In this document: in pieces, positions 8,419-15,856 of the stretch
Layout: the number at the start of each line of letters is the position of its first letter
How positions within the stretch are numbered: the stretch's first letter is position 1
Origin: Mesorhizobium norvegicum
GTDB taxonomy: Bacteria > Pseudomonadota > Alphaproteobacteria > Rhizobiales > Rhizobiaceae
Length of the DNA stretch: 64,000 nucleotides
Reading direction: 5' to 3'
Assembly (NCBI RefSeq): GCF_004919685.1
Contig: NZ_SMYZ01000066.1
Coordinates: 57,185 to 121,184 of the forward strand
The notes under the pieces: generated by a model
Seen by the model: the letters and a program-made list of their open reading frames with translations, nothing else
Told to the model about the DNA's origin: nothing
Database searches by the model: none
Made by a program: the position numbers and the translations under genes

Positions 8419-8883
8419 ATGACCGACGAAACCGAGAGCAAAGCCGACAACCTCATCGAACTCACCGCCCATGTCGTCTCAGCCTATGTTTCGAACAATC
8501 CGGTTCCCGTCGGTGAACTGCCTGGGCTTATCGGCCAGATACACATCGCATTGAAAGGCACTGCTGGTGGTGCCGCACCAGAAAAGTCAGAAGCTCTCAA
8601 GCCTGCCGTACCGATCAAAAAATCGGTTACACCCGATTACATTTTCAGCCTTGAGGACGGTAAGAAGTTCAAGTCGCTCAAGCGTCACCTGGCTACCCAC
8701 TATGGCCTTACGCCCGACGAATATCGCGCGAAATGGGAGCTGCCGGCGGACTATCCCATGGTGGCGCCGAATTACGCTGCGGCGCGCTCGGCATTGGCCA
8801 AGACGATGGGTCTGGGCCGCAAGCCGAAGGAACCGGGAACGCCGGCACCTGCCAAGCGTCCCCGCAAAAAAGCCGCAGCCTGA
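8419..8883 (+). CDS. MucR/Ros-family transcriptional regulator
   Basis: A 154-residue regulator of the Ros/MucR zinc-finger family, which controls exopolysaccharide, motility and symbiosis genes in rhizobia. The N-terminal part (IELTAHVVSAYVSNNPVPVG, ELPGLIGQIH) is the family's oligomerisation region. The DNA-binding finger is SLEDGKKFKSLKRHLATHY followed by LTPDEYRAKW. Where canonical Ros/MucR has a zinc-binding Cys at the start of the finger this protein has Ser, as in some Mesorhizobium homologues that are thought to fold without zinc. The C-terminus is basic (KRPRKKAAA). An AGGAG site precedes the ATG at 8419. Confidence 0.93.
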   Translation: MTDETESKADNLIELTAHVVSAYVSNNPVPVGELPGLIGQIHIALKGTAGGAAPEKSEALKPAVPIKKSVTPDYIFSLEDGKKFKSLKRHLATHYGLTPDEYRAKWELPADYPMVAPNYAAARSALAKTMGLGRKPKEPGTPAPAKRPRKKAAA

Positions 8884-8952
8884 CCGCACTTTTTCAGGAT
8901 GGGCTAAGCGGATCAGACATCCTTTTCGCACTCGCGAGATAAAATTTGTGCG

Positions 8953-8980
8953 TTGCAATATCCGCGGCAATCGGTATGAT
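8953..8980 (+). promoter_or_regulatory. Promoter of the alpha-r14-type sRNA
   Basis: TTGCAA at 8953-8958 and TATGAT at 8975-8980 are separated by 16 bases, a good alpha-proteobacterial sigma70 promoter. Transcription would begin near 8987, right at the first predicted sRNA hairpin. Confidence 0.55.
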
Positions 8981-8986
8981 CATGTT

Positions 8987-9103
8987 GTCGGCCATTTACT
9001 CCTCCCAGATGTGGTGCCGACGCTGAATGGGGCGCACCTCCTCCCGCGTCTCATTCTAAATCGAGCCCGCTGCCACCTCCTCCCGGTAGCGGGCTTTTTC
9101 TTT
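8987..9103 (+). ncRNA. Alpha-r14 (NfeR1-like) trans-acting sRNA with three anti-SD loops
   Basis: About 117 bases with three hairpins, each presenting a CU-rich anti-Shine-Dalgarno loop. Hairpin 1 pairs GTCGGC with GCCGAC around CTCCTCCC. Hairpin 2 pairs ATGGGGCGC with GCGTCTCAT (two GU pairs) around ACCTCCTCCC. Hairpin 3 pairs AGCCCGCTGCC with GGTAGCGGGCT around ACCTCCTCCC and is followed by TTTTTC. This three-hairpin CCUCCUCCC design is the signature of the rhizobial alpha-r14 family, whose S. meliloti member NfeR1 affects osmoadaptation and nodulation efficiency. It probably binds ribosome sites of target mRNAs. The gene sits just after the mucR-like gene and has its own promoter. Confidence 0.8.
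9064..9099 (+). terminator. Rho-independent terminator of the sRNA
   Basis: Stem arms at 9064-9074 and 9085-9095 (11 pairs, one of them GU) close a 10-base CU-rich loop and are followed by TTTTC. It also forms the third hairpin of the sRNA. Confidence 0.85.
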
Positions 9104-9142
9104 GTCTGAGGCGCGATTTCGGTAGGGCCAACGCATTTGGCT

Positions 9143-9742
9143 CTAAGCGAGGCGAATGCTCCGAACTTCCAGGCCTTTCTTGCCCTGCCCGTATTGGACA
9201 AACACCTTCTGACCCTCCATCAGCATGCTCAGTCCTGAGCGGGTCAGCGCGGTGGCATGAACGAAGATGTCCTTCTCACCGTTTTCAGGAGCAATGAAGC
9301 CGAAGCCCTTTTGGGGATTGTACCACTTGACCGTGGCCTCGCTCTCCAGCTGGGCACTCGTCCCGGCGGTGGACTCTCCAGTGCGACGCGTATGTAGCTG
9401 AGTTCTCGCGGTCTGATCGCTGACCTCCAGCACTTGCGCGACCTGATGACCTCTTGGACTTTCTTCCGTTGTGACCTTGAGACGCGTTCCCTCGGAAACA
9501 CCGCGGCTCCCGGCCGCCTCCAGCACCCGGATGTGCAGATAGGCCTCGATGCCCTCCTGCAATTTGACAAAGCCAAAACCCTTGCTGGTGTTGAACCACA
9601 CCACTTCGGCGTCGACAGGATCCGCGGTTACAGTGGACGAACGCTGAAAGTAGCTTGGCTCGGAAGACCGTTCGGAAAAAGAAACCGCGTCATTGTCATG
9701 ACGATGCCGGCGTGGCTCACGATGGTCTTTGTATTTGCCCAT
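9143..9742 (-). CDS. Two-domain cold shock protein
   Basis: A 199-residue protein with two cold shock domains joined by a linker. Domain 1 (about 45-110) has VVWFNTSKGFGFVKL and domain 2 (about 132-199) has VKWYNPQKGFGFI and DIFVHATAL, which are RNP1/RNP2-type nucleic-acid-binding motifs. The N-terminus is basic and His-rich (HREPRRHRHDND). Double-CSD proteins of this length are typical of Rhizobiales and act as RNA chaperones. It is convergent with the sRNA gene. The 376 bases upstream (9743-10118) hold no gene and could supply a long 5' UTR. Confidence 0.92.
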   Translation of the reverse strand: MGKYKDHREPRRHRHDNDAVSFSERSSEPSYFQRSSTVTADPVDAEVVWFNTSKGFGFVKLQEGIEAYLHIRVLEAAGSRGVSEGTRLKVTTEESPRGHQVAQVLEVSDQTARTQLHTRRTGESTAGTSAQLESEATVKWYNPQKGFGFIAPENGEKDIFVHATALTRSGLSMLMEGQKVFVQYGQGKKGLEVRSIRLA

Positions 9743-10118
9743 GATCGTCCGACTGGCTTGAACAACGCACTGCGCTCCCGGCAGGATAATCTCAATCGGC
9801 GATGCGTTGATGTCAATTCACCAGTTGGCCGCTTCGCCCGCTCGATCGCATCACGATCCCGGCCGATCTGTTGCCACACGAGTCGACGATGGCGAGTGAG
9901 CACTATATGCGACGGATCGAGCTGCTGAACGGAAAGCTCCCCTGCATCGCAAGGCAGAAGGTTCGCACTGGAGGGCGACAACGGCATCAACCTATCGATC
10001 ACGGCATGCCGCGGGCTGCCGTCTCACGCGGATGCGCATCCGACATTTCGATTTACGCGCACTTTTTCCGCACAGCCTGCAGGAGGGCAGACGGGCAGCT
10101 CGTCATTAAATCGCCCGG
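9743..10118. other. Intergenic region, no gene seen
   Basis: It lies between the cold shock gene start and the adenosine kinase stop, both on the minus strand. I see no supported coding frame. A promoter and leader for the cold shock gene are expected here, but I could not place them. Confidence 0.4.
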
Positions 10119-11111
10119 CTAAATCAACCCCGCCTGCTCAGCCTCGCGGCGCAAATTCTGCCGTGGCCTGGGGCCGATCTGCTGGATCACCAATCCGGCC
10201 GCCAGCGAGCCAAGATCGCCGCAGGCCTTGAGGTCGCGGCCTTGCGTGTAACCATGCAGGAAACCGGCGGCGTAGAGATCGCCGGCGCCTGTCGTGTCGA
10301 TCAGTTCCTTGATCGTGGTTGCCTGGATGACCACGGTCTCGTCGCCGCGAACGATGATCGAGCCTTTTTCCGAGCGGGTGACGGCGGCGATCCGGCAATC
10401 CTTGCGAATCTGCGCCAGCGCCTCGTCGAACGATGACGTCTGGTAGAGCGACTTGATCTCGTGGCTGTTGGCGAAGACGATGTCGACAGTGCCCGAGCGC
10501 ATCAGGTCGAGGAACTCGTCGCGGTAGCGGTCGACGCAGAACGAATCCGAGAGTGTCATCGAGACCTCGCGGCCGGCTGCGTGCGCCAGCTTCGCCGTCT
10601 GCCGGATCGCTTCCTTGGCGCGCGGCGGATCCCACAGATAGCCCTCGAAATAGGTGACCTTGGCGCCGGAAGCCTTGTCGGCCTCGACATCTTCCGGCCC
10701 GAGCTCGACGCAGGCGCCAAGATAGGTGTTCATCGAGCGCTCGCCGTCGGGGGTGACGAAGATCATCGAGCGCGCCGTCGGCGGCAGGCCCTTGAGCGGC
10801 CTGGTGTCGAAGGCGACGCCTTGCGCATGGATGTCGTGGGCGTAGATTTCGCCGAGCGCATCGTTCGAAACCTTGCCGAAGAAGGCGGCGCGCCCGCCGA
10901 AACTGGCGACGCCGGCCGCTGTGTTGCCGGCGCTGCCGCCGGAGGCCTCGATCGCCGGGCCCATGCGGCTGTAGAGCAGTTCGGCGCGCTGGGTATCGAT
11001 GAGGTTCATCGCACCCTTGATGATGCCGTTGGTCTCGAGGAAGTCCTCGTCGCACTGGGCGATGATGTCGACAATGGCATTGCCGATGCAAAGCACGTCA
11101 TAGTCCGGCAT
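10119..11111 (-). CDS. Adenosine kinase (PfkB family)
   Basis: A 330-residue PfkB-fold kinase. It has the N-terminal GGSAGNTAAGVASFGG substrate motif and the C-terminal anion-hole motif DTTGAGDLYAAGFL with the catalytic Asp. The overall sequence (DYDVLCIGNAIVDIIAQCDE at the start) fits bacterial adenosine kinases. The ATG at 11109-11111 has a GGCGGAG ribosome site, so a TTG start 15 bases upstream is less likely. It is the last gene of a minus-strand cluster with arsR, glyA and metK. There it would salvage the adenosine released from S-adenosylhomocysteine and so pull the methyl cycle forward. No ahcY is in the window. Confidence 0.9.
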   Translation of the reverse strand: MPDYDVLCIGNAIVDIIAQCDEDFLETNGIIKGAMNLIDTQRAELLYSRMGPAIEASGGSAGNTAAGVASFGGRAAFFGKVSNDALGEIYAHDIHAQGVAFDTRPLKGLPPTARSMIFVTPDGERSMNTYLGACVELGPEDVEADKASGAKVTYFEGYLWDPPRAKEAIRQTAKLAHAAGREVSMTLSDSFCVDRYRDEFLDLMRSGTVDIVFANSHEIKSLYQTSSFDEALAQIRKDCRIAAVTRSEKGSIIVRGDETVVIQATTIKELIDTTGAGDLYAAGFLHGYTQGRDLKACGDLGSLAAGLVIQQIGPRPRQNLRREAEQAGLI

Positions 11112-11211
11112 CAATGTCTCCGCCAACTACCCACCGGCTTTCTGCCATGCCGGCCAGGCGCGGGTCTAGCGAGTTGAAATGGGTTGCCGCATGCGCTTGA
11201 TCCAGCGGCCC

Positions 11212-12387
11212 TCACGCAGCTGCCGGTCCTGCTTCACGCAGCAGGTCCTCGGCTCTGTCCGTCTTCTCCCAGGTGAACTCAGGCTCTTCACGGCCGAAGT
11301 GTCCGTATGTCGCAGTCTTGCGGTATATCGGGCGTAAGAGATCAAGCATCTTGATGATGCCTTTCGGTCGGAGATCGAACAGCTCAAGAACAAGGCACTC
11401 GATCCTTTTTTCCTCAATCCTTGCGGTTCCAAAGGTGTTGACCATGACAGAAACCGGACTGGCCACGCCGATCGCGTAGGCAAGCTGAACCTCGCAGACC
11501 TCCGCAAGGCCGCTGGCGACGATATTCTTCGCGACATACCGGGCGGCATAGGCCGCCGAGCGATCAACCTTGGATGGGTCCTTGCCCGAAAAGGCGCCGC
11601 CGCCGTGACGCCCCGTTCCACCGTAAGAATCGACGATGATCTTGCGTCCAGTGAGGCCGCAGTCGCCGGCAGGCCCACCGACGACGAACCGCCCTGTTGG
11701 GTTGACCAGAAATCTGATCCCCGAAGTATCCAAGTCAGGCGGCAAGAGCGGCTTGATGATCTCCTCAATGACGCCTTCGCGGACTGTATCTTGGGAGACC
11801 GCCGCGTCATGCTGCGTTGACAGGACTATGGTGTCCAGCGCCACCGGGCGGAGACCCTCGTAGCGTACGGACACTTGAGACTTCACATCCGGACGCAGCC
11901 AGCCAAGCTGTCCCGTTTTCCGGACCTCTGCCTGTCTTTTCGTCAAATGGTGAGCGAGTTGGATCGGCAACGGCATCAATGTATCGGTCTCGTTGCATGC
12001 GAATCCAAACATGAGGCCCTGATCCCCCGCCCCCTGCTCGAGATCCTGCCCTCGTCCTTCGTCAACGCCCTGGCTTATGTCGGGCGACTGCTCGGTGAGA
12101 GCCAGAACAACGGCGCAACGTCGACCATCAAAGCCGATGGCATCGTCGTCGTAGCCAATATCGAGGATCGTATCGCGGGCGACTTGGCTGTAATCGATTT
12201 CCGCGTAGCTGGTGATCTCGCCAGCCAGAACGACCATCCCTGTCTTCACCAACGTTTCACAGGCGACGCGCGCCTTCGGGTCGGTGCGGAGGATGGCATC
12301 GAGGATGGCATCGGAGATGTTATCTGCCATCTTGTCGGGGTGTCCCGCGCCGACGGATTCGGAAGAAAACACGAACTGCCTGGTCAT
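11212..12387 (-). CDS. metK: S-adenosylmethionine synthase, E. coli-type
   Basis: A 391-residue MetK that makes S-adenosylmethionine from ATP and methionine. Motifs include GHPDKMADNISDAILDAIL, GAGDQGLMFGFACNET and GGGAFSGKDPSKVDRSAAYA. It resembles the E. coli/gamma-type enzyme along its whole length rather than the roughly 420-residue enzyme usual for Rhizobiales chromosomes, so it is probably a second, transferred copy. The usual S(V/E)SEGHPDK start is SVGAGHPDK here, with Glu replaced by Ala. The start at 12387 has a GCGAGGA site. It lies 54 bases after glyA and 100 bases before the adenosine kinase gene on the same strand. Confidence 0.96.
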   Translation of the reverse strand: MTRQFVFSSESVGAGHPDKMADNISDAILDAILRTDPKARVACETLVKTGMVVLAGEITSYAEIDYSQVARDTILDIGYDDDAIGFDGRRCAVVLALTEQSPDISQGVDEGRGQDLEQGAGDQGLMFGFACNETDTLMPLPIQLAHHLTKRQAEVRKTGQLGWLRPDVKSQVSVRYEGLRPVALDTIVLSTQHDAAVSQDTVREGVIEEIIKPLLPPDLDTSGIRFLVNPTGRFVVGGPAGDCGLTGRKIIVDSYGGTGRHGGGAFSGKDPSKVDRSAAYAARYVAKNIVASGLAEVCEVQLAYAIGVASPVSVMVNTFGTARIEEKRIECLVLELFDLRPKGIIKMLDLLRPIYRKTATYGHFGREEPEFTWEKTDRAEDLLREAGPAAA

Positions 12388-12441
12388 GGAATGTCCTCGC
12401 TGCAAGTGTTGGAAGGTGGGGAGTTTCTGGATTGGGGTGGC

Positions 12442-13779
12442 TTACCGGTCGGGGATGCCGGGGACGTCGAACGCAGTGCAGAAGTTAGCAACGTCTCTTC
12501 GTACGCTCGCATGAACTTCTGGGTCGTCGGGCTGGCGGCAGACCGAGTCAATAAAAGCGGCGATCTGCACCATTTCCCCCTCACGCATGCCCATGGACGT
12601 CACTGCCGGCGACCCTAACCGGATCCCGCTTGTAACCGCTGGATCGCGCGGGTCGCCCGGCACCATGTTGAAGTTCGTAATGATGCCTGCCTTGGCCAGG
12701 CGCTCGGCATAGGCTTTGCCTGATAGCGGCCGGTCCCGCAGATCAAGGATCAGCATGTGATTGTCAGTCCCGCCGGTGACCAGGTCATAACCACGGTCCA
12801 GAAGCGCCTCGGCCAGAGCCTTGGCATTTTTGACGATCTGCTGACCGTAGGTACGGAAAGAGGGGGTCGCGGCTTCCTGCAAAGCAACAGCTAGCGCGGC
12901 GATGACATTCATGTGCGGCCCACCTTGCAGTTGAGGAAACACCGCGCGATCAATCCGTCTGGCGAGATTATATTTGCTCGTCGGATGATAGAGCGCCTGA
13001 TAGCGATCTTCATTCTTCGACAAAATAAAGCCTCCACGGGGGCCGCGGATCGACTTGTGAGACGTGCTGGTGACGACGTCGCAATGGCGCACGGGATTCG
13101 GATGCGCTCCAGCGACAATCAGGCCGCTGATGTGCGCAATGTCGGCGACGAGATAGGAGTTTGCCTCCAGAGCGACTTCTACCATTGCCGCGTAGTCAAA
13201 GGCACGCGGATAGGCAGTTCCGCCGACCCAAATCAGTCTCGGCCGTTCCCGCCTGGCGGTCTCGCGCAAGCGGTCATAGTCAATTTGCTGCGTCTGTTCG
13301 TGCAGCCCATATGGGACGCGTTGATAATCAGTGCCGGAAAAGTTGACGGACCAACCATGAGTCAGATGGCCGCCTTCGGGTAAAGGCAAGCCCATGACTT
13401 TGTCACCGGGGCTCAAAAGCGCACGATAGACAGCCTGGTTGGCTGGCGAGCCCGAATAAGGCTGGACGTTGGCGTGCTCACTGCCAAAGAGCGCTTTCAG
13501 GCGCTCGATGGCGAGGGTCTCAAGCTCATCGACGATCTCGTTTCCCGCGTAGTAGCGCGCACCCGGGTACCCTTCGGCATACTTGTTCGTGAATATAGAG
13601 CCGGTCGCTTCCAGTACGGCCGAAGAGGCAAAGTTCTCGGATGCGATGAGTTTGAGCGTTGTCCGTTCCTGCCGCTCCTGTCTTAGAAGCAGTTCGTGAA
13701 CGCGGCAATCGACGTGGATCAAGGAAGACCGTCCGTATGTGCCGGGCTCTGCGATGGCTGCGTCAGCGGAGTTGTCCAT
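12442..13779 (-). CDS. glyA: Serine hydroxymethyltransferase
   Basis: A 445-residue SHMT, which interconverts serine plus tetrahydrofolate with glycine plus methylene-tetrahydrofolate and feeds one-carbon units to methionine synthesis. The family motifs are clear: LIASENFAS, NKYAEGYPGARYYAGNE, QPYSGSPANQAVY, the PLP lysine in SHKSIRGPRGG, and the C-terminal VTSGIRLGSPAVTSMGM. It lies between arsR (57 bases upstream) and metK, all on the minus strand. With metE, metK and adenosine kinase it completes a local one-carbon/methionine set. It is probably an accessory copy beside a chromosomal glyA. Confidence 0.96.
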   Translation of the reverse strand: MDNSADAAIAEPGTYGRSSLIHVDCRVHELLLRQERQERTTLKLIASENFASSAVLEATGSIFTNKYAEGYPGARYYAGNEIVDELETLAIERLKALFGSEHANVQPYSGSPANQAVYRALLSPGDKVMGLPLPEGGHLTHGWSVNFSGTDYQRVPYGLHEQTQQIDYDRLRETARRERPRLIWVGGTAYPRAFDYAAMVEVALEANSYLVADIAHISGLIVAGAHPNPVRHCDVVTSTSHKSIRGPRGGFILSKNEDRYQALYHPTSKYNLARRIDRAVFPQLQGGPHMNVIAALAVALQEAATPSFRTYGQQIVKNAKALAEALLDRGYDLVTGGTDNHMLILDLRDRPLSGKAYAERLAKAGIITNFNMVPGDPRDPAVTSGIRLGSPAVTSMGMREGEMVQIAAFIDSVCRQPDDPEVHASVRRDVANFCTAFDVPGIPDR

Positions 13780-13836
13780 GGTAGTCGCGCTCCATTGGCT
13801 TAATCTATTCCACGATCAAGCAGCAGTCCCCTTCGA

Positions 13837-14160
13837 TCACGCGTCTTGTGCCGCCTCGAGCCGCTCCAGGTCGCGCTTATGATACCCATCGTCGTGGGGC
13901 AGGAGATCGACCAGGAATTGAACCAACCCTCTGTCCTTGCCTCCTGCATTGAGATGATATGAGCACCAAGGACCTTGTCGATTGCGGCAAAGAAAGTCAG
14001 CTCTGGCGAGCATCTGGACGTGTCGCGCAACGCGCTCCCGACGAAGATCGAGAATCTCCGCCAGTTCGCGGACAGTGAGGTCGGCATGTGCGCAAAGGCC
14101 CAGGATCCGAAGGCGATCAGGATGCGCTGCTGTCATCAGGCGATCGACAAGTATCTTCAT
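13837..14160 (-). CDS. ArsR-family regulator, DNA-binding half only (SahR-like)
   Basis: A 107-residue winged-helix ArsR protein (HPDRLRILGLCAHADLTVRE, RERVARHVQMLARADFL). The closest architecture I know is the methyl-cycle regulator SahR. In alpha-proteobacteria the ArsR domain (ending LLPxDD...RDLxRLEAV) is fused to a SAM-dependent methyltransferase domain. Here the protein stops right after LLPHDDGYHKRDLERLEAAQ, exactly where the methyltransferase part would start, so it is either truncated or a DNA-binding-only form. Its ATG overlaps the stop of the small upstream ORF (ATGA). It heads the glyA-metK-adenosine kinase run and is the likely local repressor. Confidence 0.8.
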   Translation of the reverse strand: MKILVDRLMTAAHPDRLRILGLCAHADLTVRELAEILDLRRERVARHVQMLARADFLCRNRQGPWCSYHLNAGGKDRGLVQFLVDLLPHDDGYHKRDLERLEAAQDA

Positions 14161-14342
14161 TGGTCGGCACGACGCCAAATAGAAGAACCGAACCCTCGTC
14201 CTGCCGGCTTTGTCATTTCGCGCTCTCCGCAGATGCTGTCCGGCGGCGGAACATTAAACGACACCAGGTTTCTGCCGCCACTGAACTTGAAAGTTGTGGT
14301 GAGCGTAACATTGACAGCGATTTGCGGTCGCAAAGATTCCAT
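14157..14342 (-). CDS. Small ORF coupled to arsR
   Basis: A 61-residue ORF preceded by AAGGA 6 bases before its ATG at 14340-14342. Its TGA overlaps the arsR start codon (ATGA), an arrangement typical of translational coupling. The protein (MESLRPQIAVNVTLTTTFKF at the start) has no motif I recognise. It may be a leader peptide, the remnant of a larger gene, or a small co-regulator. Confidence 0.45.
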   Translation of the reverse strand: MESLRPQIAVNVTLTTTFKFSGGRNLVSFNVPPPDSICGEREMTKPAGRGFGSSIWRRADQ

Positions 14343-14489
14343 AAATTTCCTTGAAGGATCTGTTGCAACGCCTAAACAAGAACGCAACGAGATTGGCGAG
14401 GTGCTGGTAAGACGGCAAGCTGGCGAACTGCTTGGCCAAGAGGGGGAGGCGATCGGCGCACTTTTCCCCAGGCGGCAGTGCTAACCTGC

Positions 14490-14775
14490 ATGGTGCACCT
14501 GATCCGCCATTTACTTGATTTCGTATCACAGAAGGATCGCAAAGCCGTCGTGCCGACGCTCAGCGCTATCTGCCGTGGCGCGAACGGCAAGCCGGCACGG
14601 AGGGTCTGGAGGACTTCGAGGCCGGCGACCGGGCCGGCGATACCCGGCGATCACTCGAAGCTGGCGGCGCGACTGGCAGCACGTCGTGCCTCTTCGCCTA
14701 TCCGAGTGCGCGCAGCATCATCTACACGGCGGATGCGCTCGAAATGTCCGCGGCGCGTCGGCGCCATCTCCAATA
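14490..14775 (+). pseudogene. IS256-family transposase remnant
   Basis: Pieces of a mutator/IS256 transposase in three frames: FVSQKDRKAVVPTLSAI, then GLEDFEAGD, then RRYPAITRSWRRDWQHVVP, then SIIYTADALE (IIYTTNAIE in the family). Multiple indels make it inactive. It covers only the C-terminal third, and no terminal repeats were found. Confidence 0.75.
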
Positions 14776-14817
14776 GCGCTTAATCCTGGTCAGTCAGGTC
14801 GCACCAGATCGATATGG

Positions 14818-14975
14818 CTACACGGAGGACGTGACGATGGTGGGGTTCCTGTTGCCCTTCTCCAGCCCGCTGATGTACTGCTGGCTGAAGCCAGAGATCT
14901 CGGCAAGCTGCTCCTGCGTCGAGCCGGTCTTCTCTCCGATCCTGCGAGCATTTCGTCCGACCAGCTTGCGCGCTC
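14818..14975 (-). pseudogene. XRE helix-turn-helix fragment
   Basis: The minus strand encodes KLVGRNARRIGEKTGSTQEQ followed by LAEISGFSQQYISGLEKGNR and NPTIVTSSV-stop, a clean XRE/Cro helix-turn-helix. The frame ends just after the fourth helix. Its start is unclear and the upstream sequence is in another frame. It is probably a truncated regulator. Confidence 0.6.
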
Positions 14976-15097
14976 CATGCGCGGGTCAGCGGATCACGGA
15001 CCTTGTCATCGATTTGCCCGAACCATCTGCCGCGGGGGGCAGTAAATCCAGGGATGCGATTTGACACGTTGGTCGCTCGAGCCAAGCACAGCACGAG

Positions 15098-15343
15098 TTA
15101 TCGGTCACGCAAGCGACGCACATGTGCGAGAACCTCGCAAGGGTCGATTTCGAGCGCTTCCGCTACGTCGAGGAACTCAATGACGTCCATGCGACGTTCA
15201 CCGCCCTCATACTTGGCCACGAAAGACTGTGGGCGGCGAAGCGCTTCGGCAACCTTGGCCTGGGTTAAGCCCTTGTTCTTGCGCGCCGCTATCAGCTGTT
15301 CCAGCAGCCGGCGTTGGCGGGGCGAACGAAGGGATTTCGGCAT
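15098..15343 (-). CDS. XRE-family transcriptional regulator
   Basis: An 81-residue Cro/CI-type DNA-binding protein: RRLLEQLIAARKNKGLTQ, VAEALRRPQSFVAKYEGGER and a C-terminal VAEALEIDPCEVL helix. The start at 15343 is chosen because the protein then begins just before the helix-turn-helix. An upstream frame to 15451 adds unlike residues. A decayed copy of its 5' half and upstream DNA lies at 6735-6916. Such small XRE proteins are common near island transfer genes, but its target is unknown. Confidence 0.82.
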   Translation of the reverse strand: MPKSLRSPRQRRLLEQLIAARKNKGLTQAKVAEALRRPQSFVAKYEGGERRMDVIEFLDVAEALEIDPCEVLAHVRRLRDR

Positions 15344-15560
15344 CAGATGAACCGGCCAGAAGGGAACCGGCTCATCGACTAATCCCAGTTTCGGATTATC
15401 CCATTTTAGGATATATTTGCAATCCACAAGGCAAGCCGCACCATGGAGCAAACTGTATGGTCGAGACCATGTCGAAGAAAAGCGGGCTCAGTTCATGGGC
15501 GGCGGTTGCGCGCCATCCAGATCGATTTCGGCAATCCGGGATGGGGCCGGATCGCCTTTG

Positions 15561-15773
15561 TTACTGCGGCGGCCTAATCAACTCACAAGGATCAACGTCA
15601 AGCGCTTTTGCCAACCGGCCAAGCACACTGACACTTGCCGAAACCCGAGCACGCTCGATCGAGCCCACATAGCGCATGCTCAGCTCTGCGCGGGCAGCCA
15701 ATTCTTCCTGCGTCAGGTCCTGATCATGGCGCAAACGACGCATGTTGATCGCCATGACTTCCGTGAGGTCCAT
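15561..15773 (-). CDS. qseC: QseC-like XRE regulator of the transfer switch
   Basis: A 70-residue XRE repressor-like protein (LRHDQDLTQEELAARAELS, MRYVGSIERARV, LGRLAKALDVDPCELI). It is divergent from the qseM-like gene at 15857, and the 83 bases between them contain two overlapping palindromes. This is the arrangement of qseC/qseM on Mesorhizobium symbiosis islands, where QseC binds operator sites between the two genes and sets a bistable switch that decides whether the antiactivator QseM is made. Assigned by domain plus context. The protein itself is a generic helix-turn-helix. Confidence 0.75.
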   Translation of the reverse strand: MDLTEVMAINMRRLRHDQDLTQEELAARAELSMRYVGSIERARVSASVSVLGRLAKALDVDPCELIRPPQ

Positions 15774-15800
15774 GGCGAGATAGGGACCAGAACCGGAACT

Positions 15801-15824
15801 ATCGTTCTAGGAACGATCGTTCCT
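15801..15824. promoter_or_regulatory. Overlapping palindromic operators between qseC and qseM
   Basis: AGGAACGATCGTTCCT (15809-15824) is a perfect 16-base palindrome. It overlaps ATCGTTC-TAG-GAACGAT (15801-15817), a second inverted repeat with the same half-site. Both lie between the divergent starts at 15773 and 15857. Two adjacent operators of this kind fit the OL/OR-type control described for QseC. Confidence 0.75.
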
Positions 15825-15856
15825 ATTCGCTATGGTGAGCCGACCGAGGAGAAGCC

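Noticed and set aside
10138..11091. Minus-strand 317-codon frame inside the adenosine kinase gene
   Set aside because: Its product is Arg/Gly-rich without motifs and overlaps a complete PfkB kinase in another frame.
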